NCBI GenBank assembly: GCA_964522665.1
Contig: CAZFVY010000108.1
Coordinates: forward strand, 1-23,992
Direction: 5' to 3'
Source: CAZFVY01 sp964522665
GTDB lineage: Bacteria > Verrucomicrobiota > Verrucomicrobiia > Limisphaerales > CAZFVY01
DNA: 23,992 bases
Program-made: the position numbers and the translations under genes
Shown here: positions 7,624 to 15,095 of the stretch, piece after piece
Numbering within the stretch: the stretch's first letter is position 1
Layout: every line of letters begins with the position of its first letter
Notes under the pieces: model-generated
The model's database searches: none
What the model saw: only the letters and a program-made list of their open reading frames with translations
What the model was told of the DNA's origin: nothing

Positions 7624-9564
7624 ATGCAGGATCACATGCAATATCAGGCGGCGACGGCCGCGGCGAGTTCGTCCTGGCGCCAGCGTCTTGGGCTGCGCGC
7701 CGCGCTCGCGTTTGCGCTCGCCCTCGCGGCCCTTCCGGCCTGTGCGGCGGAAGCAACGCCCCAGGCTCGGCCAGCCGCCGGCGCAACCGCGTCCCAGCCG
7801 CGGCCAGCGCCCAGCGCTACTGCGTCGGACGCGGCTTCCGCCCCGCCGGGCGCGCCCGCGGTGGCCGACGACGACTGGGAATCGCTCGCGTCGCTCGGCC
7901 GTGATCCGACTACAAAAAAACTTGTGGCTTCGTTGCGTGAAAGTCGTGACCCGAACGAACGACTCGTTCGCCGCCGCCAATTGCGGTTGACTCTGCTTCC
8001 GCCTCCGCCCGCGCCACCCGCGGTCAGCGCCCCGGCGTTCAACGAGATCGATCGTTTCATCATCGCCAAGTGGCAGGCGGCGGGCCTCGACGCGTTTCAA
8101 CATCCGCCGCCGGTCTGCGATGACGCCACCTTTCTGCGGCGGATTTATCTCGATTTGATCGGGACGATTCCGACGCGCGCCGAGGCCGAGCAATTCCAGG
8201 CCGACCACGCGCCGGACAAACGGACGCGCGCGGTGGATCGAGCGCTGGCGCGGAACGAAGAATACGCCGGACATTGGACCCCGTTTTGGGAGGACGCGCT
8301 GGCCAGCGCGACCGCCGATTTGCAGGGCGGCATCCCGACCCACGGTTATTATCGCGACTGGATTTATCAGAGCTTCGTTCACAACAAGCCGTACGATCAG
8401 ATGGTCGCGGAACTGATCGACCCCGCGATGCCTGGCGGTAAAAAGGCCGGCGAGGCGAACGCCAACGGCAAGATTTCGACCATCGCCTTCGTCCGTAATG
8501 ACACGCCGGCCGACGCCATCCAAAGCGCGGCGAACGTGGCGCAAGTATTTCTCGGCACCGGCATGAAGTGCGCGAGTTGCCACAATCATTTCCTGAATCA
8601 CGAATGGCCGCAGACGCGGTTCGTGGCGTTCGCCGGGCTGTTCGCGGGCCGCGACCTGGAGTTGACGCGTTGCGAAAAGCCGAGCGGGCGAATCATCGGC
8701 GCGCAATTTCCGTTCGAGCTTCCCGGCGCGCCCACCGACGTTCCCACCGGAACCGCCGAGCGATTGCACCGGCTTGCGCAACTCTTGATCGACCCGACCA
8801 ACCCGCGGTTTGCCAAGACCATCGTCAACCGGCTCTGGCGGCGCTATCTCGGCCTCGGGCTATTCGATCCGGTCGATGATTTTCGTTTGGATCGCCCCGC
8901 GGCCAATCCCGAATTGCTGGCCTGGCTGGCGGACGATTTCATGCGGCACGGTTACGATCTCAAGCGCACGATTCGCTTGATCGTCACGAGCCGCACCTAT
9001 CAACTCCGCTACGATCCCGCGCTGGCGGATCACTTCGACGTCGCCAAAGCCGACGAGCCGCGCTTCTACCGTTCGCCGACGCTGCGCCGGCTCACCGCCG
9101 AGCAGGTGATCGATAGCGTCCGCCAAGCCGCCGGCGAAAAACTCACGCCGATCACGCGGACCTATTTCCACAAAACCTCGACCGCCCTGACGCGCGCGCT
9201 CGGCAAGCCGGCCTCGCGCAACGAAATCAGCACCGCGCGACCCGATGACGCCGCGGTCGTCCAAGCCCTCGAACTGCTCAACGGCGAGGAGTTTCACAAA
9301 ATGATTTATCGCGGCCAATGGCTCGATCCGGCCGCGCCGAAAGCCAGCCTCGCGCAAGCGGTTTCCGCCGCCTATTGGACCGCGCTGAGCCGGCCGCCCA
9401 CCGCCGCCGAACAGCGCCGCGGCGAAGCGTTCCTGCTCACCAGCCTCAAGCCGGTCGCGAACGCCGGCGCGCGGCGCCTCGATGACGATCCGGAGAGCGC
9501 GACGTCGGTGGCCGATCTTTATTGGGCGTTGTTCGCTAGCCCGGAATTTCAATATATTCGGTAA
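7624..9564 (+). CDS. PSCyt2/PSD1 (DUF1549-DUF1553) exported protein with CXXCH motif
   Basis: This 646-residue protein belongs to the family abundant in planctomycetes and verrucomicrobia. The N-terminus has a hydrophobic export segment (about 23-42, ending LPACAAEA); a lipobox reading of Cys40 is possible but weak. A proline/alanine-rich linker is followed by the PSCyt2/DUF1549 domain from about 139 (FNEIDRFIIAKW) and by KCASCHNH, a single c-type haem-binding CXXCH motif at Cys316-His320. The PSD1/DUF1553 domain spans about 390-645 (DPTNPRFAKTIVNRLWRRYL). The N-terminal PSCyt1 cytochrome domain found in longer relatives is absent. ATG 7624 is chosen because it leads directly to the signal segment; ATG 7636 is an alternative. 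The gene lies 32 bases before the DUF1501 gene, its usual partner. The biochemical role of the family is not established; oxidative polymer breakdown is a common guess. Confidence 0.88.
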   Translation: MQDHMQYQAATAAASSSWRQRLGLRAALAFALALAALPACAAEATPQARPAAGATASQPRPAPSATASDAASAPPGAPAVADDDWESLASLGRDPTTKKLVASLRESRDPNERLVRRRQLRLTLLPPPPAPPAVSAPAFNEIDRFIIAKWQAAGLDAFQHPPPVCDDATFLRRIYLDLIGTIPTRAEAEQFQADHAPDKRTRAVDRALARNEEYAGHWTPFWEDALASATADLQGGIPTHGYYRDWIYQSFVHNKPYDQMVAELIDPAMPGGKKAGEANANGKISTIAFVRNDTPADAIQSAANVAQVFLGTGMKCASCHNHFLNHEWPQTRFVAFAGLFAGRDLELTRCEKPSGRIIGAQFPFELPGAPTDVPTGTAERLHRLAQLLIDPTNPRFAKTIVNRLWRRYLGLGLFDPVDDFRLDRPAANPELLAWLADDFMRHGYDLKRTIRLIVTSRTYQLRYDPALADHFDVAKADEPRFYRSPTLRRLTAEQVIDSVRQAAGEKLTPITRTYFHKTSTALTRALGKPASRNEISTARPDDAAVVQALELLNGEEFHKMIYRGQWLDPAAPKASLAQAVSAAYWTALSRPPTAAEQRRGEAFLLTSLKPVANAGARRLDDDPESATSVADLYWALFASPEFQYIR

Positions 9565-9596
9565 CCTCCTGTGAATCGCCCGCCGTACCCTTGCCA

Positions 9597-11096
9597 ATGA
9601 ACCCGCATCTCACCCGCCGCCAATTCCTGAAGCAAGGCGCCGTTGGCGCCGCGGGTCTCGGGCTGCTCGCGGGCGGTATCCCGGCGATCGCCGCTGACGC
9701 GCCCGTTCGCGCGCCGAAAGCCAAGCCCGCGCCCCGCGCCGACGCGATGATCCTGATCTGGCTGCCGGGCGGCGTCGCGCAGACGGACACGTGGGACCCG
9801 AAACGTTACACGCCGTTCCGGCCGGGAATGAAGGGGAACGAGTTGCTCGGCACCACCGAACCAATTCCCACGTCGGCGGACGGCATCCAGTTCGGCGGCG
9901 GCCTCGAGCAGATGGCGTCGGTGATGCATCACGGAACCGTTTTGCGCAGCCTGACGAACGCGACGAAATTCGGCGCGATCCATCTCAAGGCGCAATACTA
10001 CATGATGACCGGTTACCTTTTTCCCGCCGGGGTCAAAGCGCCGAGTCTCGGCAGCGTGGTCGCGCGAACGTTGGGCCGGAAGAATCCGAACGTGCCGCCG
10101 TATATCTACGTCGGGCGCGACATCGACACGAGCGACGAAGAAAAGCTGTTCATCAACGAATACATCGGCCCCGGATTCTACGGCGTGAACTACGCGCCGT
10201 TCATGATTCCCGAGCCGGCGCGGGGCCTGGCCACGCTCCAGGCGGCGAGCGGAATGCCCCTCGACCGCCTCGACCGGCGCCAGGCTTATTTCCGCGCGGT
10301 CGCGGGATTGGCGCCGGCGGAACTGCGCGAATCGCCCAAAGCGCAGGATTATCTGAAGGTGATGGCCGACGCCCGGGCGATGATGGATTCGCCGGTGAAG
10401 CAGGCGTTCGACTACCGGCGCGACGAGTCGGAGGCCACCATACGCGCCTACGAACCGGAGGTCGCCGCCAAGGAATTGCTCGACCCGTCCTATTATTTTG
10501 GCCAGCGATTCGGGCACGGCCTGCTGCTCGCGCGGCGGCTCGTCGAGACCGGCGCCCGCTTCGTCCAGGTCGAATACCAATACGCCCCGTTCAAAGGCTT
10601 CGACACCCACGAGAACGGCAAACCGCGCCTCGCCGAGTTGAAAAAGCAAATCGACCGGCCCATCGCGCAACTCATCCGGGAACTCGCCGAGCGCGGCCTC
10701 CTCGAGCGCACCCTCGTGATGGTGGCGACCGAATTCGGCCGCACCATCGCCGCGCAACCGGCCGCCGGCGTTGAGCCGGACGGCTTCGCCGAGCGCAACA
10801 CGGGCGAAAACCTGATCCTCGAAAACGAGCGCATGTATGGCTTTCACGGCCATTTCAGTAGCGGCAACAGCCTCCTCTTCTACGGCGGCGGGTTCAAAAA
10901 GGGCTTCGCCTACGGCCAGACCGCAAACGAGCATCCGTTGATCGCCGTGCGGAATCCGGTGCGCCTCGAGGACGTCCACGCCACCATCTATCAAGCCCTC
11001 GGCATCGCCCCCGACACGAATTACGTCACCGAAGGCCGCCCCTTCTACGTCACCAAAAACGGCGAAGGCGAACCGATCAACGGGCTGCTGGCGTAA
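9597..11096 (+). CDS. Tat-exported DUF1501 protein
   Basis: This 499-residue protein starts MNPHLTRRQFLKQG, a twin-arginine signal (Arg7-Arg8, then Phe-Leu-Lys) followed by a hydrophobic stretch to about residue 31, so it is probably exported folded. The rest matches DUF1501, a group distantly related to the alkaline phosphatase/sulfatase fold. Recognisable blocks are DAMILIWLPGGVAQTDTWDPK near the start, DTHENGKPRL in the middle, VMVATEFGRT, and the terminal HATIYQALGIAPDT. An in-frame TTG at 9591 is rejected because the ATG at 9597 gives the normal Tat N-terminus. It is almost certainly co-transcribed with the upstream PSCyt2/PSD1 gene, a recurrent pair in this phylum. Substrate and reaction are unknown. 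Confidence 0.9.
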   Translation: MNPHLTRRQFLKQGAVGAAGLGLLAGGIPAIAADAPVRAPKAKPAPRADAMILIWLPGGVAQTDTWDPKRYTPFRPGMKGNELLGTTEPIPTSADGIQFGGGLEQMASVMHHGTVLRSLTNATKFGAIHLKAQYYMMTGYLFPAGVKAPSLGSVVARTLGRKNPNVPPYIYVGRDIDTSDEEKLFINEYIGPGFYGVNYAPFMIPEPARGLATLQAASGMPLDRLDRRQAYFRAVAGLAPAELRESPKAQDYLKVMADARAMMDSPVKQAFDYRRDESEATIRAYEPEVAAKELLDPSYYFGQRFGHGLLLARRLVETGARFVQVEYQYAPFKGFDTHENGKPRLAELKKQIDRPIAQLIRELAERGLLERTLVMVATEFGRTIAAQPAAGVEPDGFAERNTGENLILENERMYGFHGHFSSGNSLLFYGGGFKKGFAYGQTANEHPLIAVRNPVRLEDVHATIYQALGIAPDTNYVTEGRPFYVTKNGEGEPINGLLA

Positions 11097-11150
11097 GTGC
11101 GCCAGTCGGCGCCCGAACGGTGTTTGAGAATCCTCTGACCGACTCGGCCG

Positions 11151-12305
11151 TCAAGCGCCCGGAAGCAGTGAGAGTTCCGTCGTCGGATCGAAGTAGTGGG
11201 CTTCGCGAAGATTGAGGGCCAACTGCAGCTTCTCATTCACGTCGTACTTGCGCGCGGCGGGAACCCGGGCGACGAAGCTATAGCCGGCGCCGGTCAGATG
11301 GAGAAAGGTTTCGGGACCCATCGGTTCGACGACCTCGACGACGGCGTCGAGGCAGGCGCCGGGCGCCGCCGGGGTCAGACGGGCGTCGGTGATCGCTTCG
11401 GGGCGGAGGCCGAGGATGATCGGCTTGCCGGCGCCGGCGGCCAGGACGCTGGCGTGGGCGGGATCGACGTTCAGCGCGAGGGCCGAGGGCGCCGCAGTCG
11501 CCGTGCCCGCCGCGGGGCGTCCTTGAAATCGCAGCGTGCCGCCGGAGCCGACGAGCGAGCCGGGGAAGAAATTCATCGGCGGCGAACCGATAAAGCCGGC
11601 CACGAACAAGTTCGCCGGGCGCCGGTAAACTTCGATCGGGTCGGCGACTTGCTGGACGGCGCCGTGGCGCATCACGGCGATACGGTCGCCGAGGGTCATC
11701 GCCTCGGCCTGGTCGTGGGTGACATAGATCATCGTGGCGGCCAGCCGCGCGTGGAGTTTCGCCAACTCCTGCCGCAACTGCACCCTCATCTGCGCGTCGA
11801 GGTTCGAGAGCGGCTCGTCGAAGAGGAAGACCTTCGGCTGGCGGACGATGGCCCGCCCGACGGCGACCCGCTGCCGCTGGCCGCCGGAAAGCGCCTTGGG
11901 CAGCCGCTGGAGGCAATCGCCCAAGCCGAGCGTCGTGGCGGTTTGCCGGACCCGCTGCTCGATTTCGGCTTTGGGAACTTTGCGCAGTTGAAGGCCGAAC
12001 GCCATGTTTTCATACACGGTCATGTGCGGGTAAAGGGCGTAGTTCTGGAACACCATCGCCAGGTCGCGATCCTTCGGCTCGACGTTGTTGACCACGCGTC
12101 CATCGATGCTGATCGTCCCCTCGGTGATCTCCTCGAGGCCGGCGATCAAGCGGAGGATGGTGGTTTTCCCGCAACCCGACGGGCCGACCAGCGCGAGGAA
12201 CTCTTTGTCCTCGACGGTGAGGCTGACGTTCTTGAGGGCGTGAATCCCCTCTTTCCGGGGTCCCGAGAACGTCTTGGAAACGTTTGCAATCACGACGCGC
12301 GCCAT
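11151..12305 (-). CDS. ABC transporter ATP-binding protein, MalK/UgpC type
   Basis: This 384-residue protein is a cytoplasmic ATPase of the sugar/glycerol-phosphate importer class. It shows Walker A GPSGCGKTT (41-49), Q-loop Gln87 in VFQNYALYPHMTVYENMAFGL, signature LSGGQRQRVAVGRA (139-152), Walker B VFLFDEPLSNLD (159-170) and switch His197 in YVTHDQAEAM. A C-terminal TOBE/OB-like regulatory region (about 235-384) has the family block ILGLRPEAI. ATG 12305 (MARVVIANVSKTF) is the standard start for the family; the extra TTG at 12314 is unlikely. There are no permease or binding-protein genes beside it, so it may energise transporters encoded elsewhere, as MsmK-type shared ATPases do. The substrate cannot be deduced. 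It converges with the DUF1501 gene. Confidence 0.93.
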   Translation of the reverse strand: MARVVIANVSKTFSGPRKEGIHALKNVSLTVEDKEFLALVGPSGCGKTTILRLIAGLEEITEGTISIDGRVVNNVEPKDRDLAMVFQNYALYPHMTVYENMAFGLQLRKVPKAEIEQRVRQTATTLGLGDCLQRLPKALSGGQRQRVAVGRAIVRQPKVFLFDEPLSNLDAQMRVQLRQELAKLHARLAATMIYVTHDQAEAMTLGDRIAVMRHGAVQQVADPIEVYRRPANLFVAGFIGSPPMNFFPGSLVGSGGTLRFQGRPAAGTATAAPSALALNVDPAHASVLAAGAGKPIILGLRPEAITDARLTPAAPGACLDAVVEVVEPMGPETFLHLTGAGYSFVARVPAARKYDVNEKLQLALNLREAHYFDPTTELSLLPGA

Positions 12306-12504
12306 GGCGGGCAAGGTTGGCGGGCGCCCGCCGAAAGTCGAGCGCGGAAATGTTCCCTTGGGTCAAACCGGAGTTCCTTTTTGGCCCCGGCGGGTTTGCG
12401 TAACCAAGTCCAAGGAGGGCCGAGGGCCTTGAGTTTGGCCGTCGCTCTTGCCAAGGCCGAACCCGATCGTGGCGGTGAATCGTGCGCAACCCGCTTCGCG
12501 GGAA

Positions 12505-12994
12505 TGGCGCTTACTTAAGCGGCGAAACATTGCCGCATAGTCAGTTGCGTGGCCAGTGAACGCGTTGAGTGGCAGCTTTTCTCGCCGCGGCGCGATCAAG
12601 CCAAGAATGCGCCCCAGCGAATGGTGGGGCGAGGCTCCGCTCCGCCTTCGCTCTCGCTTCGGCGCGACAAGCCATCGACCGCGCCGAAGCCATAGGCGTA
12701 GGCGGGCGAGCCGTGACGAGGGTTGGGATGCCCGCCACGCCCCACGCCTTGAGACCGAGTTGGCGGCGTAGAGGAGGGCCGGGACCACGGCGGGAATCGC
12801 ACCGCTTTTTCAGGGCTCGGCGGAGCCTCGCCCCACCAGGGGTAGAGGGGCGGTTTGCCGAGGGTTCGCATCTCGACTCGTTTCAGGGATATCGCGCCGC
12901 GATGTCACGGTCCTGCCAACTTGCCGCTTTGAAGCTCCGAGCGAACACGGGACGGAACGCATACGCTACCCTGGCAAGGCTTAAGTAAGCGCCA
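12505..12994 (+). mobile_element. Family A TIR element, copy 2, carrying a nested family B insert
   Basis: The 490-bp element starts TGGCGCTTACTTAAGC (12505-12520) and ends GCTTAAGTAAGCGCCA (12979-12994), perfect 16-bp inverted termini. The left 111 bases match copy 1 and copy 3 in reverse complement, and the right part (about 12866-12994) matches 23361-23490. Compared with the 276-bp copy 3, the difference of 214 bp corresponds to the block at 12623-12837. Outside the termini, both flanks carry CAACCC/GGGGTTG-type palindrome halves (12489-12504 and 12995-13012). No transposase is encoded, so any movement would depend on an enzyme supplied elsewhere. Confidence 0.7.
12623..12837. mobile_element. 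Nested family B element inside family A
   Basis: The terminus GGTGGGGCGAGGCTCCGC (12623-12640) is matched exactly by its reverse complement at 12820-12837, bounding 215 bp. In copy 3 of the host element the equivalent site has only one short CCTCGCCCCACC stretch (about 23506-23517), so the insert can be removed by eye to restore continuity. The interior has further short palindromes but no convincing gene. Its ends match the stand-alone element at 5766-5932. Confidence 0.65.
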
Positions 12995-13031
12995 TTCCCC
13001 ACTTCGGGGTTGAATAAGGAAGGGGCCGACG

Positions 13032-13092
13032 CGAAAGTTAGCCCCGCGTCGGGGTAACTTTCGGCTTGGTTGCGGAATCCCGTCGAAATTCT
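13032..13092. repeat. Family C-like hairpin beside the toxin-antitoxin promoter
   Basis: The arms CGAAAGTTAGCCCC (13032-13045) and GGGGTAACTTTCG (13051-13063) form a stem with one bulge. They are followed by GGCTTGGTTGCGGAATCCC, a degraded form of the GGGCTTTAGGACGGAATCC box seen at 7404 and 23705. It ends about 12 bases before the -35-like hexamer of the antitoxin gene and has no terminator-type T-run. Confidence 0.5.
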
Positions 13093-13103
13093 GAATCGGT
13101 GTA

Positions 13104-13131
13104 TTGATGTATTTGCAAAATCCGATAATCT
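13104..13131 (+). promoter_or_regulatory. Probable promoter of toxin-antitoxin operon (possibly leaderless)
   Basis: TTGATG (13104-13109) and TAATCT (13126-13131) are separated by 16 bases in a locally AT-rich stretch. Transcription would start about seven bases past the -10 box, at or next to the ATG at 13138, leaving no room for a ribosome binding site. An alternative -10, GATAAT (13124-13129), has shorter spacing. Confidence 0.4.
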
Positions 13132-13137
13132 GATTCC

Positions 13138-13410
13138 ATGAAAGAGAAGCCGATCACGGTTACTGAGGCGGCGCGCCATTTTGCCGAGTGCGTCAATCGC
13201 GCCCATTACCAGAACGTGACCTTCATCCTGCTGAAGAACGGCGCCCCCGTCGCGCGCCTGGCGCCCGCCACGGAAAAGGTCTGCACCGGAAACGACCTCG
13301 CCGCGGCGCTGGCCGGCGTCGAGTTGTCCGTCGAGGAGTCGCGCGCCTGGAATCGTGACCTGCGGGCCGCGCGAAAGGCGCTTAAGCCGCCGACGAACCG
13401 ATGGCGATGA
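13138..13410 (+). CDS. Type II antitoxin, Phd/YefM-like
   Basis: This 90-residue protein begins MKEKPITVTEAARHFAECVNR, then VTFILLKNGAPVARLAP. That is the beta-alpha DNA-binding and dimerisation fold of Phd/YefM antitoxins, in which the N-terminus binds the operator and the variable C-terminus (about 60-90, here ESRAWNRDLRAARKAL) wraps the toxin. Its stop codon overlaps the start of the PIN-domain gene, the usual arrangement for translational coupling. It should repress its own promoter. There is no good Shine-Dalgarno, consistent with leaderless translation. Confidence 0.85.
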   Translation: MKEKPITVTEAARHFAECVNRAHYQNVTFILLKNGAPVARLAPATEKVCTGNDLAAALAGVELSVEESRAWNRDLRAARKALKPPTNRWR

Positions 13411-13802
13411 TCCTCGACGTGGACGTTATTATCCGTGGGGAAAAAGGGACGTTCGATCTCCAGGCTTGGGCTGCCACCCGTTCGGTCGACGCGTTTGAGC
13501 TTGCCGCTATTACGGTTTCCGAGCTCTGGCATGGGGTGGAACGGGCGACCGGCGTTCATAAGGCCAAGCGCAGGCGTTACCTGGAAGCCCTGCTGGCGTC
13601 AATGACGATCATCCCTTTCACGGAACAGGCCGCCTACCAGCACGCGCGTATCTGGGCGGAATTGGAATCGAGCGGCAAAATGATCGGATCACACGACCTG
13701 ATCGTAGCGGCGACCGCCTTGGAGCGCGGCGGCGTAGTCGCGACCTTCAACCGGAGGCATTTCGATCGCGTCGCCGGCCTCAAGGTGATCGAGCCGAAGT
13801 GA
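13401..13802 (+). CDS. vapC: Type II toxin, PIN-domain ribonuclease (VapC family)
   Basis: This 133-residue PIN-domain protein probably cleaves RNA with Mg2+. Acidic residues at the expected places are Asp6 (MILDVDVI), Glu41 (VSELWHGVERA), Asp99 (GSHDLIVAATAL) and, at the end, the ATFNRRHFDRVAGL block with Asn117 and Asp122. The first motif reads D-V-D where VapC proteins usually have D-T/S-N, so Asn is replaced by Asp; the site still looks intact. The start at 13401 overlaps the antitoxin by ten bases. The in-frame ATG at 13407 would give a four-base ATGA overlap and the usual short N-terminus, and may be the true start. Chromosomal targets are unknown. Confidence 0.85.
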   Translation: MAMILDVDVIIRGEKGTFDLQAWAATRSVDAFELAAITVSELWHGVERATGVHKAKRRRYLEALLASMTIIPFTEQAAYQHARIWAELESSGKMIGSHDLIVAATALERGGVVATFNRRHFDRVAGLKVIEPK

Positions 13803-13841
13803 TAACCGTGAGCTTGACGGGCCGCGAAACAGGCCGAAGCT

Positions 13842-15095
13842 TCAGAATTTAACCGTGAGTTGCGCGGCGGCGAGTTGTTCGCCTTGCTGCGGCTCGCCGC
13901 GGCGGTGGCCGTAGCTGTATTGCATCTTAGTCTGCAAATGGCGGCTGAACCGGTAGCCGAGCGCGAGATCGACGCGGGTCATGTCGCGGTCCCAGGGCTG
14001 TTCGCCGCCGACGCCGTTGGGAATTGTGTCGAAGAGTTGTTGGTTCCAACGGGCCGCCGCGAAGAGGTTGGCGGTCAGCTTGTATTTCGTCTCGACGTAA
14101 TAGGCGAGGGTTTCGACCGGACCGACGTTCGGCACGTCGAAGCGGGAGGCGAAGGCTTCGCCCCACACCTGCCAGTGGCGCCAGGCGAACGTGACATCCT
14201 CCGCCACCGTGAGTTGCCGGAAATCGCCCAGTGCGCGCCCCGCCGGCAGCACGGCGGCGGCGGTCGGGAGCAGGTAGGCGCCGTAGCTGGCCGACGCGCC
14301 GAGGTTCCAGGTCGGGTTCGGGCTGTAGGCGAGGCGGCCACTGACGGTCGGGTGTTCCCAATTCAACGCCTCGCCATCCCAGGCCGACGGCCGCGACGAG
14401 ATCGCGGCGTTCTTTAGCTCGACCGCGTAGTCAAACCCGGCGGCTTGCCCGAACACCGACGCCCCGCTGGCGTAGGAAGGTCCCCAGAGCAAAGGCAGCC
14501 AATCCCGCTTCTTATCGGGAACGTTCTGGCGTTTCAAAAAATCGATCGGGCCGAGCGGGACTTTCTGGTCGGTGATCGGGAGCACGTTTTCGTACGGGAG
14601 CGGCGCGGTGATGAGCGGGTTGTTCCACGAGTCGTGCCGCCGGACCCAATTACCCACCACGGTGGCGAACTTGCCCGCCTGGAGATTGAGCCGGGCGTCG
14701 TCGAACGGCGTGTAACGGAGCAGGTACTCGTCGAACCGCGCGTCGTGCGCCTTCACGCCGGGATCGAACCCGCGATCACAGCGGGTTTGCACAAAACTGT
14801 AAAAATGGCGGCCGAGATGGACGTCGAGAAAGAGCGAGAGCCGCGGGTTGAAGAAAAACTGGTCCGGGCTGAAGATCAGTCCGGGCGGACGCTGATCAAG
14901 ATAATAACCTTCGAGATCGAGCAACCCGCTCAGATCGCCGCGGAAGGCGCCGGAGGCCGATTGAACGTGCAGTGAATCACTCACTTGATCGAGCCATTCG
15001 GGCTGGGCCAGCGCGGACGCGGCCAGCGCGAACACCGCCGCCGTCAGGGCGAAGGCGCGCCGGGTGAATCGACCAAAGCGACAGTGGATTTTCAT
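13842..15095 (-). CDS. Outer-membrane beta-barrel (porin-like) protein
   Basis: This 417-residue exported protein has a signal peptide MKIHCRFGRFTRRAFALTAA followed by cleavage near ALA-QPEW (residue 30). The mature part has alternating hydrophobic/polar stretches rich in Tyr, Trp and Phe (for example LFLDVHLGRHFYSFVQTRCDR and GYRFSRHLQTKMQYSYGHR), and the last residue is Phe, a usual C-terminal signature for barrel assembly. This fits a phosphate-selective-porin-like or alginate-export-like channel, but the exact family is not clear. The ATG (15095) overlaps the cyclase stop codon as ATGA, so translation is coupled. A longer in-frame ORF reaching 15458 only translates antisense of the cyclase. 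It is the last gene of the three-gene operon. Confidence 0.78.
   Translation of the reverse strand: MKIHCRFGRFTRRAFALTAAVFALAASALAQPEWLDQVSDSLHVQSASGAFRGDLSGLLDLEGYYLDQRPPGLIFSPDQFFFNPRLSLFLDVHLGRHFYSFVQTRCDRGFDPGVKAHDARFDEYLLRYTPFDDARLNLQAGKFATVVGNWVRRHDSWNNPLITAPLPYENVLPITDQKVPLGPIDFLKRQNVPDKKRDWLPLLWGPSYASGASVFGQAAGFDYAVELKNAAISSRPSAWDGEALNWEHPTVSGRLAYSPNPTWNLGASASYGAYLLPTAAAVLPAGRALGDFRQLTVAEDVTFAWRHWQVWGEAFASRFDVPNVGPVETLAYYVETKYKLTANLFAAARWNQQLFDTIPNGVGGEQPWDRDMTRVDLALGYRFSRHLQTKMQYSYGHRRGEPQQGEQLAAAQLTVKF

Noticed and set aside
9549..10994. Long minus-strand ORF opposite the DUF1501 gene
   Set aside because: Shadow frame; the plus-strand protein has a Tat signal and family motifs.
11196..12518. 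Plus-strand ORF of 440 codons opposite the ABC ATPase
   Set aside because: Antisense to a protein with all ABC motifs; the translation is low-complexity Gly/Arg/Glu.
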